Of a stretch of 64,000 nucleotides of DNA, positions 13,764 to 25,304 are shown in pieces. The notes below the pieces were generated by a model, which was given only the letters and a program-made list of their open reading frames with translations, did no database searches and had not been told where the DNA came from. Position numbers and translations under genes: made by a program. The stretch comes from Setaria digitata (taxonomy: Eukaryota > Nematoda > Chromadorea > Rhabditida > Setariidae), in the NCBI GenBank assembly GCA_003640385.1, contig RCAB01000010.1:372001-436000 (forward strand). Direction: 5' to 3'. Numbering within the stretch: the first letter of the stretch is position 1; the number at the start of each line of letters is the position of its first letter.

Positions 13764-14697
13764 ATATATTTGTGGTATCGTTTTAAATAGGGTTTTCTTG
13801 TAAATTCATTGTTTAACGGTTCACTCTTTTGCACTTGCCTTCCTTTCTTTTGTCTGTTCTCGATGTTTCATTTTGATATTTTGTAGAATTAGCATATCAT
13901 TTGATTTAGAATTAAAGCTGCATTATAAAAGCAACTGAAATTTTAAGAAAAATGAAAATATATCTCTCATGTCATATCAATAACCAATCTATTTCTTTGC
14001 TGATCACTTCCATTTTCTGTTTTAAATATCCATTTTGCTGTTTTGTATTTAGTCAAGGGGGATTTGGCGTAGATTTGCCGTGTCGAACAGAACCATGATT
14101 TTTCTTTTTATTAGGATTTGCTGGTTTAGATTGGTTTTATTGCGTATGCGCAGAAAGTCTAAAGGATAGAAACAGGTATTTATAAAATCCATTATCCATT
14201 AGGTGGCTGTCATATTTTATTTTTATTTGTGTTGTGCTTTCTTTTTACTTCAATAGAACGTTGTTTCTGCGGACAAGCGATTTCTATGTTTTTACAAAGT
14301 AATAATTTGGAGATTTGTATTGCAATTGTTAGTTTTTTCGCAAATGCATAAAAGGTAGGATGGGAGATGTTGATAAGAAAGCCCGTGTGAAATTTTAGGA
14401 TATTTTCCATGTGATCTATTAAAAACAAAGTTACATCGTTCTCACTCTATTAATATTTCCTATGCTTGCCTGCAGGTTAATTTTGGTGAATAAAATTCTT
14501 AGTTAATCTTGACTAATCTCACGAAAATATATATATGTTCCTGTGGGGAGTGACACGTATATTTGTTCCTTCTCTTAATCTGTTGTACATAGCTCCATAA
14601 AGTTAGCCTTTTGTTTCTTATTTGGAATGGAGATTTTGTCAAAACATCATTTCACGTGCTTAGGGATGGCTGTTTATCGTTGCAGGATTTGTGCTTA

Positions 14698-16826
14698 ATG
14701 GAGAGAAAAAAAGAAATCTCATCAACAGGTCAAATCACTCGTGTTGATGTGAAATTTGCCTATTTAACAAATGAAAAGTGTGGGAGTGTATTCGTCCCAC
14801 CAAGTTCAGCTCTCCCGAGAAATTGCCTCACTTCTGATTTGACTCTTTTTTACAAGGCTGGTGACATTGTTCATTTCACAGCAGTGCCGCAACAAGGCAA
14901 GAACGAGTGCCAGTGGCTGGCCACAAAGGTACTTTTCGGTTTTTCTTTCAATTTTGTCGTGCCATTCTCTACTTCGGTGAGTTTATTGTGATCTTTGTAA
15001 ATCTAGTGTGAATGCTTCTGTAGATCGTCAAGTTTTTGTGGTTTTGTGCTTTAATTTGGATAGGCATTGTTTTATTAAGGTAACACCGTCAGGAAACAAT
15101 GATTTATATCAGGCGCCGTGTCACCAAATTAGCAGTCCTCAACAGGTATCCCTTATTTATATTAGGAACGGTAGGGCATAATTAATAGTTTGTGCAAATA
15201 TGTAGGATTTCAGCTTATTTCATAAACGTTAGTAGAATTTACTGTTAGTGAAAATATAGTCTGAACTTCTAAATTTCATTTAAATTCCGATATATTCATT
15301 TGTTTATGTTTATCTGAGTCTAAGACGTTCAACAAGCAAACCACACAAGTTAATGTATACTCACAATTAACTAGAAATTTTCAAAATTTCAGTGATGATT
15401 TTAGGTTGTCACTATCACATTGATAACAGAAACCTATGCATATGCTATCAATGATGAACTAGGTACGGTTTTCATTCCTGGTTCAGCTTTTCAACAAACG
15501 GAGGTAGCAAAGTTGGATAGTCATTTGGGTGTTGGTGACAGTGTCATAGTTTGCGTTCGTTCACAAGCTCCTAGATGTGGCTGCAATTGGATTGCTGAGT
15601 ATGCCAGCAAAATTACCACTTTAAATGCCGCTGCTTCTTCTGTGGTGAATGTTCATGGTGAAGGAAATTCCTGTAACGATCTTGTTAAAAGAGGTATTCC
15701 TGTTCATGTTCTATTGCGGTCGGTCTATTTAGTTTACATCCCCTGCGATAGTAATATATTATTGGACTGTGAAGGATTGTGAAGTTATTGTAGGCGTAAC
15801 ATTAAAGGTGTTGATATTCTACGGTTTATGATTTGCTAATTTAAATATACGCATTGGACTTTTCATTCCATAAATATATAGAAGTTTGTTTATCTCCGGA
15901 ATTCTTTCCTATATGACTTGGAAAATAGGATGCATTTGGTAGTGATGAGAGGTAATTGGTTGTAACAACAGATGCAATTTTAAAAAGTGTCTGTTCTATT
16001 TCTGTTGGCCTTTTTCAGGTAAAGGAGTAATTGTATGGGCAGATAGTATGATGGTTTGCGTGATAAACGATCGCAATGAAAAAGTGATGTGTCCAATTTT
16101 AACTTGGGCAGGTGGTAACAAGGGCAAGTTGTTTGCCGAAAGCCTAATTGATGTGGTTGAAGTTGGACAAACGGTTTGTTTCATTGAATCTCTCGACACT
16201 CAAAATCACTGATGCTAAAATCCGTGTTTCATTCTCTTCATATTTTAAGTTTAATGTACTGTTAAAAACAATAAGCTGTTATTTTAGGAGTGCGGATGGC
16301 AATTTTTTTCCAGTTGAAATTAATCAGTTTAATGTCTGCTTGCTAATTTCACATAGAAAAAAATAGAAGTATCAAACGGGTTTTATTCTAGTTACAAGTT
16401 CAAATTTCTCTGTAACGTTAGTTATTGTTTCCATCCACTCTCTGTTTCAAAATTTCAAAGCATGAAAATATTCTCTATACTCGATAGCAATTAAAGAATA
16501 CAATTAGAAAACTGAAGCCTGTATAAATCGTCATAGTAATTCAAGATTATCTCAATTCAAGATTCTCATTATTTCACGTAAGTTCATTATCATTGGAAAT
16601 TTCTCCAAATTAGTGTTTGCAGGTCTTTTATGAAGCAATATTTAGTAATATTGGGTTGAGAGCAAAATGGTGGTCTACGAAATCTCCAAAAAAAAAGTAT
16701 GCAGATTCTTATACCCAGACAGCGCTCACTGTGGAACAGATGATTATTCGATCCATAGAACCTGATATCCTTCAACACTTACAAAAGAGAATCCCGAATA
16801 TAATTCAGCTCGCAAAGAATTTATGA
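14698..16826 (+). CDS. Unrecognised protein with about three OB/S1-like repeat units
   Basis: Exons 14698-14928, 15405-15693, 16019-16173 and 16623-16826 (TGA) join with closed phases to give 292 residues. I do not recognise the family. Three units of about 65-75 residues share a pattern: a beta-like opening, a turn then G-x-V-F-x-P, a variable loop, a hydrophobic-x-x-G-D-x-V step, and a closing W. Unit 1 has CGSVFVPPSSA, YKAGDIVHFTAV and CQWLATK. Unit 2 has LGTVFIPGSAF, LGVGDSVIVCV and CNWIAEY. Unit 3 is weaker: VMCPILTWAG, VEVGQTVFYEA and RAKWWSTK. That layout suggests S1- or OB-like barrels, perhaps nucleic-acid binding, but this is inference. The C-terminus (about residues 240-292) is helical and charged. 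ATG 14698 lies 13 bases after an acceptor-like TTGCAG ending at 14684, which could be a trans-splice site or the end of an intron; the frame is also open upstream of it. Confidence 0.75.
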
Positions 16827-17912
16827 TTAACTAGGATTTTTATAAAATACGTCCTACAGCCTTATTCTGCATACCTAAGTTGTTCTTTTTGTCATTGCTA
16901 TAGTTATCCTAAAATTATATTCATTAAATTTCAATAGAAGTGCTGTAAATAGAAATGAAAGAAGTTATTCTGTGATCCAAAGCTCTCAGTTAGTTTTTTT
17001 TTTTTTTTTTTCTCTAGCTAGGAGTGAAGTCTCGTATATTTGTACAGGAATCTATCTAGTACTTGATCAGGTAGTTCCACTCAATATATTCCTGATTTGA
17101 TTCTTAGTAATTTTATGTTTGACACAAGATCATATTACTGTTTTTATAGACATTATAGGAAAGTTAACTTCAAAGTACTTGAAGTCCTAATCAGTTTTTG
17201 ATGACCGTATATTATGCGTACTGTTAGATGAAATGAAACGACTAGATTAAGTAAGTATAGCATCGCATGGCATAAAAAATTGCAAAATCCTTTATTTTTA
17301 TAGAATAAATGTCACCTGCCTAATTGTGTTTCACTGGCAACTTTAGAAGCTTTGATTTTATTTGTACTGTCGCTGTGATCTTTATTGTTCCAATTTTCAC
17401 ATAAATATGTCGTTCTCGGTATATTTATTACTTCATTGATGGTGGCTCTTTGTTTAAATGCCCATCTTAACTTATTTCTAAATTTTTTCTTGGTTCTCCA
17501 TCACAGCTATATCACTGTGAATAATATGTTTTCAATTGCAGTATTTTATTCATAGATCATATCAATTAAGATTCATTAAGTAATCTGATAATGATGACCA
17601 CTCAAACATCTGCTTTTAATGTTGTAGTTTGGTGATCAATACCTCTTCTTCCTGTTTATAAATTTTAAAGGACTTTTTTCTCGAAATCAACGTGAACAGT
17701 TGTGTTGTCATCCTTGTTTGAGCATTCAACGTCGACTGCTGTGAAGGTTGTATGGTGTAACCGAGTGCACTAGTTCAAGTAAATCCATTTCTAAAGTTAG
17801 TTTTCACTGTCAGCCAGTGTTACACATTTCTTGTTTGATATGACAGGTTTCTTCACGCGGAAGAAAGTTTTTTCGCAGTGAAAAAATGCCAGGGTTTCAG
17901 GACGAAAATCAA

Positions 17913-18231
17913 CATGAAGTTATACCGGGATGATTGTTTGTCGGCTTTGTGCCGTTCGGATGGATGGACCTGCGTATTCGCTCGAATTCTGTCAGTTGAA
18001 CCACTGGAAGTGGACGATGGAATCAGTCGACTTTTGTTGAGCTGCACTGCTGATGTCATTGGAGATGTCCAGTGTGATGATTATTGTTATCTGCTACTGG
18101 ATACTACTGTTCGGCCAATCCGATGCATGCGTGTTACTGTTGTACCAGCTGAAATTGCGCCACTTGCCGAGTACCAGTTAAAATATGTTCGTGATTTGGA
18201 GACAAGCAGTTTAGTTTCCAACTGTAATTAA
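17913..18231 (+). CDS. Small orphan protein, single exon
   Basis: An open frame of 105 codons from ATG 17913 to TAA 18231. I do not recognise it. The protein is compact, with alternating hydrophobic and polar residues (WTCVFARILSVEPLEVDDG; SRLLLSCTADVIGDVQCDDY; YCYLLLDTTVRPIRCMRVTV), nine or so cysteines and no signal peptide, suggesting a small beta-rich intracellular domain. The frame stays open upstream to about 17845, so ATG 17913 may be internal to a terminal exon: a TTCGCAG acceptor-like site ends at 17880 and another AG acceptor at about 17848. ATG 17886 just after the first of these is in another frame and stops after 15 codons. An AATAAA at 18318 fits a transcript end. Codon quality is much better than in the surrounding AT-rich DNA. 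Confidence 0.6.
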
Positions 18232-21143
18232 TACATATGCGAAGTTTTTATTAGCTTATGTTGATAGGGTTGTCTGGAGCATTGTATAAAATTGTGGCCC
18301 TCCTACGCAGGAAAGAAAATAAATTTTGCTTGGATTTTTCAGTCTTTTGGTTACATTTTATTCAAAGTACTGTGAATATTTTTAGCCAAATGCAAGCTTG
18401 AAGTACGGTGTCAGTCGAGTGATGTTTTGAATAAAATAAAAAGTTACTAGAAATTTTATGGACTTGTATGCTTCCAGTTTCCACATGTCTGTGGTTGCAA
18501 AATTTTATGATTCTCCAGAAACTTGCTAGAACTATTTGGCAGCTGCGGAAGCCGACAGTTCTTTCCTTTTTGGAAATTGTCATCCCAGAAATTAAAAACA
18601 TGGTTTTTTCTTTTTTTTTTACTGCCTGCAGAATTCTAATTTAAAATGGGACTGACCCTGAAAAATAGTGATTCGAGAAAAGATAACTCTAGAGGGAAAT
18701 GGTAAGGAAAATTTCTTCACAGCTGTATTATAAATTTCGATTCTAAACTTGTCGTGGTAAAGATCTGTGAAGGAAATTGGGCTTTAAGTCAAATTTGAAA
18801 TTTTCACATCTGTGGTACAATTGGAACTTCCTCATTCTAACCAAAAGATTATGAAAGATTGAAATGCGTGACCATTTCTTATATCAAATATTTGGGGTAC
18901 TGCTGTGATAGATATAGTGCAAAAAAATCTCCTTTAGTGGACTGCTGGAAGAAATATCGTTTTCCTTTTTTCTTTTTTACCACATCAATAAAAAACAGGG
19001 TCGTTATAATATTAGTTACATGCAACAAGCTGGAATTGTTAGAGAAGTTCGTGAATCTGCTGAATAAGGTTTCTCATTGAGTACACAAAAAAAAGTGCAA
19101 ACAATAAAGAAAAGATTGGCTATTATAAATTTTGTAGGGGTTGATTCCCGGTTTTCACTTCTTTAGTTCCATCTGTCCAACTTTCCTCGTTAAAGTGGTA
19201 CTTGCTTGTCTCGTTGTTTATTGTCGATGTGATCTTGTAGATCTGGAGTCCAAAGAAAGCCTCTTCAGGTTACCTTGCTCCAATTTTACTGAGCCATCGC
19301 AAATTCCTAACTTGCGGCTGCTTTGAACTTGTAATAATGGGATCACAGACTACTTGCAGTAATCCGCTTGAGAAAGGTCAAATTTACTCGTTCGTAGAGG
19401 ACTTTTCCTTATCATATGGATAAGCTAACCCTTAACAGAAATATAAGTAGTAGTTACTATCTATCATTTTCACTACATAAGGAACTGTTTAGGATTTTGG
19501 CCATAAGAACAGCAATTTCCATTTGGAAGCAGCTAACTTCTTCAGCGGTTACATGCTCTTAACATTTTTACTCTCGATTTCTATCAAAAGAGCAATTCCA
19601 ATCGAAGATAAAAACAGGAATGTGAAAGTGTGAATTTCAAAAGGTAATGATCCAGAAAAAGGAAATGAGAAGCTTGATAGTTCTATTATTTACAGTTCTG
19701 CTTGTCATTTCAGTTTATTTATATCCTCCCCCGAGATAGTTAGGTAACTATTCTTATATTTAGAATTGCTGTACTTCATTACCTCTTACTCATTTTGTTT
19801 TCTTTTCCCCGTTTCACCAATAATTTTCTCTTATTCTTCCCTCCACATTTATACATTCAAACTAATTATGCTGCCTCTCAGTTTTAATAAGGCGAATATA
19901 TAATTAAATCGAACTTTAAATATGCTTTAAATATAGTTCTGAATAATTAAAATGAAAGCAAACACGTCGTAACTGATCGCGCTTACTTTTTCACGGGATG
20001 AAATAGCCTGATACTTTCAACTGAAAAGAGCGGAAAGGAGGATATTATTTTAAACTTGTTGACTCTGTCTATACATAAAGAAATTAACCTGTTCATTTTC
20101 AAAAAATGCATAACGTAACAATACTCGGCAGATTTGTTTCGATTTATTGCATAATCTAGAAGTTATATATTTCTAGGCATGAAGAAATCGTAAGAAAAAA
20201 TATGGCGAACAATAAGAAATAATTTGAACTGCTCAATTACGAATTGATTAATAAGAAAGAATTTCTAAGCAAGGAGCATGATAACTAGCTTATAAATGAA
20301 GTTATGTCAGTTATAATACACTAGCTTACACTGTTCATATTATGATTACATTACTTCATATAACTATAAGATGTCATGAATTTCAACTTTTCACTTGCAT
20401 ATTTCCTGCATAACATGCTGTTACTACTTCCAGTTTAATTTGTTTTAGGATTGCAAAACTGGACACTATCAATATCCCTGGTTCACTCAACTGGAATGTG
20501 CACCTTCCTTATCTTTATCCACTGGTATAGTAAAAAGTTCGCTCATTAACGATTAGAAAAGAAAAAGATAACAAACATCTGCTGCAAGTGCACAAATCAG
20601 ATAACAATGTTTATTACAGAAGAAACTAAAATCATCGTTGATATATTCATGTATCGTTCTCGTTAGGTATCCAGGAATCTGTAGTTCCTACTTTACGTTG
20701 ATTTTTCCAACTACCAAACCACATACTATAATTCTATAGTTTGTAAAGTTGCAGAGGGCAAAGTTTTCTTCACAGGAGTTAGTGATATATTTTATAAAAG
20801 TGGTTCAAGAATATAAAATTATCAGATTCATTTCTACAGTACATATAATCATCAGAATTTCAGATACGCACCAGATACCGCTTCGTATTCTTTTTTGTCG
20901 TATTATTTCTTAAATAATTAGTTTGTCAAAGAAGTAAATATAAATATACTTCTATTTTAACGGTGTAAATGACTAACAATTTCAGAAAACAATCATGAAA
21001 ACTGATCTAAAACCTCTAGGCCAATTATTGTTTATTTTTAAACTACAGTGGATAATATGTTTCAGTTATAAAAATGTTTTTTTTTTTTTTCGTTATCTCA
21101 CTCTGTTTAAAAAAATGAACGACTGAATGGAAGTGAAGAATAT
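18232..21143. other. Intergenic stretch without supported genes
   Basis: AT-rich sequence with only short open frames that lack conserved motifs or paired splice sites. The convergent 3' ends of the 17.9 kb ORF (plus) and the acetyltransferase-like gene (minus) flank it. Short T runs occur near 18605 and 21077. Confidence 0.6.
18318..18323 (+). promoter_or_regulatory. Polyadenylation signal after the 17.9 kb orphan ORF
   Basis: AATAAA 87 bases beyond the stop codon of the small ORF, at normal spacing for an animal 3' UTR. Supports the ORF being the 3' end of a real transcript. Confidence 0.5.
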
Positions 21144-23448
21144 TCAAAGTAGATGGGTACCAATATTCATTAGGAATACATTTTCCCACTTGACATGAAT
21201 GGGAAATACACGACTATGGAAGCGATGAATGCGCTGTATTTCTCGTGCTTTATCCAGAAGCTCTTTGCAAATCCAATCATTGCATTCACGCATGAACATT
21301 GTTACTGGAATTCCTTCCGACATCTTATCACTCAGCCCCCGAATTAAATCACTGCAACATTCACAAAAGTTATCAACTTAATCTTCCATGAATTAAGCAA
21401 TAAATGAAGTAGGTAAATAATGAAGCTTCCCTTATAAAGCAGTGAAAGATTACTTCTTACCAGGCTATTTCAGGTGTATTTGCATAGCACTGCAAAATAT
21501 GATTGTTGACAGCAAGGACATAACCAACTGGCTGTTGCTTTTCTATGGCGACCAAACCTAATATCTATAAGCCGTTTGATAAAATCGATAGGAAAGTTGA
21601 ATCTTCCAGAAAATAAACTCTCCACTTCATTTTTGCAGCTAATCGTGGTAATTTTAGTAAGCAAAAACAGTGACATAAATAGCATGTTTTAGCACAAGAC
21701 AAATTCACAATCAAAGACGAAAAAAGTCTTGAAACTTGCACACTCCTACTTCAAGGATATGGAACTGAAAAGCAGAATTAAGATGAAAAGTACAGAAACT
21801 ACGCACTCCCTTAATATGACACAAGAATTCCAGATAGCTGCGCCGGTTCATGAAAGTTACCACTGAATCGTAATCAAAGAAGTAAAACTCATCTTCGGAA
21901 TTTAGTTCCATGTATATCATCTCTGGATTTATGGTTCGTTTATTTGCAGTAATTGCTTGTAAGCTTAATCTATATAAAATGATTTAAAGTCAGTGAAGAT
22001 AAACCGTGATTAATGCTTTGAAAAAAGTAAGTAGAAGACTGCAAATATGTGAATGAAACATTTATTGAGTTGTTTGAAGTTTTTTAAAGAAAGAAAAAGA
22101 AATAAAAAAAAAACTTACTTTCCGATCGTAATTTGGAAATAACGTCCTTTATCAGCAACCATAAATCCCATCAAATCTCTATAAAGCTGACGTCTTTTTT
22201 CAGTACTGAAACAAGCGCAGCTCAGCAAAACTAATGGTCTTAATTCGCGTAATGAAAGCAATGAAATGCAATATACCATGCTTAGACATCATATCAATTA
22301 TTGAATTGCAGACAAGGCTTTCTAATGAGCTTAATTAATAGTGTTATACTCTTTGGATCATTTTCATATGATGGGCTGTTTTGGGGTTTAATGTCACCTT
22401 AAAAACCATAATGATTTTGGATAAAAAAAAAAACCAACGAACAAGTCGGTGTCATACAAATCGACAGTGATATTTTTACATAAATCCATATTATGTGTTT
22501 TCAGGGCTATATTAACCAATTGTTCGTAGACATGAACAAGTAAATGCTGCTGCAGGCGATCCTCAAACGCACTGAAATATATTGGCAATCCAGAATAGTC
22601 AAGATCCTTGTCCCATATATTGCTGATCTGCAACTTATTCTTATAACTTTAGAGTGAGTACTGAAATTACGCCTTAAAATTCTGAAAAAACAGTTAAATA
22701 TCTCCGATGCAATCAAAGTTAAACTAGACAATCGGGAAGCCGAGTTGTAATTGTATTATCAGTCGAAACATCCAGTTTTGCAGTCTGTGGGATATTCCGG
22801 AAATGTCTTCAGAAGCATACTATAATTTATTTCATCATGATAAAAGCAGCCCATGTACTGCAAAACTTGGCAATAAAAATAAAGCAAATAAAACCCACTT
22901 TCAAGCAACGCTGATGAGATTTGTCGATCTTCAGGCAATATGTTTCTAGTTTGCAATCTTCAACAGTGACCGATTTCGTTATATATTGCAAATCACATTC
23001 ACAAAACATAAGATAAGCCTGCAACTTGTTTGACACGACCAACATTTGAAACAGCATCAATTTGAAACGACGGTTAAGGAATTTTATTTCCAGTATAATC
23101 TTGTAAGATTCAGTTAACCATCTTAATCATAATTTCCAATGACTTAGATTAATTCCCAGTTAAAACTTTGGATCCAAAGAATCGACTTAACGCACAGATT
23201 AGTAGCTTAAATATTGTTAAGCTCGTAACTGGAGAAATAACCTGATTATTGGTACATATATGCATAGCGCCCAGTGCAGCAATAGCTGGCAAATTCTTTT
23301 CTATACTGTCTAAAACAATTACTGTAGCCATGTTTTTTGTGTCCGTGAATGTGGCGTTGTTATTGTCTGGCAAAAAGTGATGGTGAGGCAGGTTATGTGA
23401 TAACCCAAAATGTTGGAGGATCCGATAGAACGACATAGTTTCGACCAT
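21144..23448 (-). CDS. GNAT-type acetyltransferase-like protein (possibly DUF1248 / Acetyltransf_18)
   Basis: Seven exons, 5' to 3': 23448-23242, 23018-22899, 22627-22458, 22205-22119, 21969-21807, 21564-21461, 21351-21144 (TGA). Every phase closes, giving 352 residues; the start is the first ATG after a TTTCAG acceptor-like site, which could be a trans-splice site. The C-terminal half resembles the nematode-expanded DUF1248 GNAT class: a YDSVVTFMNRRSYLEFL segment, then ILGLVAIEKQQPVGYVLAVN (the beta4-like 'x-G-Y' strand) and ILQCYANTPEIACDLI, which matches the usual 'PLYA(D/E)..EIA..LL' turn of that class. The N-terminal half (residues about 1-180) may be a second, degenerate copy of the fold. 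Such enzymes transfer acyl groups from acyl-CoA; the substrate is unknown. Exon structure is solid; the family call is from pattern memory and only moderately sure. Confidence 0.65.
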
Positions 23449-24892
23449 TCTGAAATATGAAATGCCGATATTATGGAGTCATTCTTGAGATTATATTATC
23501 ATGTGAGAGCTATATAAGTGAACTGCTCAGCAATGCTGAAAAAGAGAGCAACATCAATCGTCCATTTATCCGATAAATCAAATGAATTGGAAAAGTGCTT
23601 AACATTTGATCCTGAATCAAATAATAATAAATATGCAGATAAAGTGCTACGTCTTTACTTTATTTGAGAAACTTGAGTCAATGATTTTGACAACTATTTC
23701 AGTGAGAGAACTGACTGTGACTGGTAGACTATCTAAACAATTCAGGGTTCAGTCTTCATTACCATCAAAAAGAAGCTACGGATGGCAAGCAATAATTAAC
23801 GCTGCGGTACTGGTTTTGCATCTAAACTAATTAACAATTTTTGAAATCATTTTCAACTATTTTGCCAGTTGTTCCACGAATTCGAGGAGCGAAGCATCAA
23901 AATAAAAATTTTATTTTTCTAGAATATTCAGCATGACCATGAAACTTTTTGCAGATGCTCAGTTGATAGCGATAACTATGTATTATCTAGCCCTATTTGT
24001 CTGTTTGAGTGATTCAAATGATCTAAACATCCGCCTCCTTTCTTTCTCAAGATTAGCCAAGTGAGTGGATAAGAAAAATAGATGAATCAAAAAGTCACAG
24101 AATTACAAGCTTTCTAATAAATAGTTTTTATCTGGAAGTTAAACGACTCAAATAATAACGAATGAAAACTCAGTATAATAAGTGACTATCAATTATTATT
24201 CACATTTTCAGCTTTGCGCTCAAGAATGAGGACTTAAAACGGCCCTTTAGTGACAACTAGAGGCTATGTTATGGATGAAACATTTCTTAAACTAGTAAAA
24301 AATCTTCATTAAACTTATCTTGAAATGTAGCTGTAAATAGTTGTAAAATTATGTACAGGAATTTTTTTGATTCATTAATATAACACACTCATAGAAAGAA
24401 TTATTAAAGGATTCTGTACTATAAGAAGAAAGTTCTTCAGACAAAAACTTTTTACAGGCTAAAAATTCATACAGCAAAATGTGCTACTCAAAGGATTTTC
24501 TAGCTAAATCCGACGAAATGATGAAGCAAGAAAAGACATTAGAGAGAAGGCTGTAAGACACTTTTAAACAAAATCTGTCAACGAACAAGAAGCAGAATTC
24601 TAGTTGTTTCAAAACAGCAACAGTACAAATAGAAATTGGGCGCAGAATTTCCATTTTCTGTTTTCATCTCTCTTCTGCCCCTTATCTTCTTTCTTGCGGG
24701 TAAGAGTTGCTTTGTTTTGGATTAAAGCCATCTAAACTAAAATTTCTTCCTACTTTATCCCTTCGAATCTTAGAAAAACTATTTATTACTGACTATAATC
24801 ACATTCATCTTTTCTGGGCAATAAGCCATTGCTAACAAGTCATGATTTTATTGGTGAGTTCAGCTATAACAATAGTTTATGCAACTATAAGA

Positions 24893-25304
24893 AATGAACC
24901 TCATATTTATTCAATTTCCCATCACGCCGGCAATTAACGAAACGAAAATATAGAAGCAGACAATTTGGGCAGAAAGTAATGTTGGAGCTGAAGTTCTCAG
25001 TACGTAAGGTAATGTCAAAGATTAACTTTTTTCTCGTAACTGTAGCAAATAAATTTAAATTTGCTTTCTCATTAGCGCAATACACTTTTTAATTTTAAAC
25101 AAATGCACAAGAAAAAACTTTCGTGAAGAAATTTGGATGTAACTGTTCTTCCCCAGTGATTCCAACGTTTTAAGTGACCGAAACGAGGATACAGAATATT
25201 AAAGTTGAATGAATCTCACATTTATTCGATTTCCCCGGAGGAAATCACACTGGAAATTAACGAAACGAAAATATAGAAGCAGATAATTTGAACAGAAGGT
25301 AATG
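24893..25304. repeat. Diverged direct repeat pair, about 95 bases per copy
   Basis: Copies lie at about 24893-24985 and 25208-25304. Both run through a shared core, ATTAACGAAACGAAAATATA followed by GAAGCAGA, then AATTTG, CAGAA and GTAATGTT, and both begin with a similar CTCA.ATTTATTC.ATTTCCC segment. The second copy has a short insertion in the middle. Unit spacing is about 315 bases. No coding potential or terminal inverted repeats seen. Confidence 0.8.
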
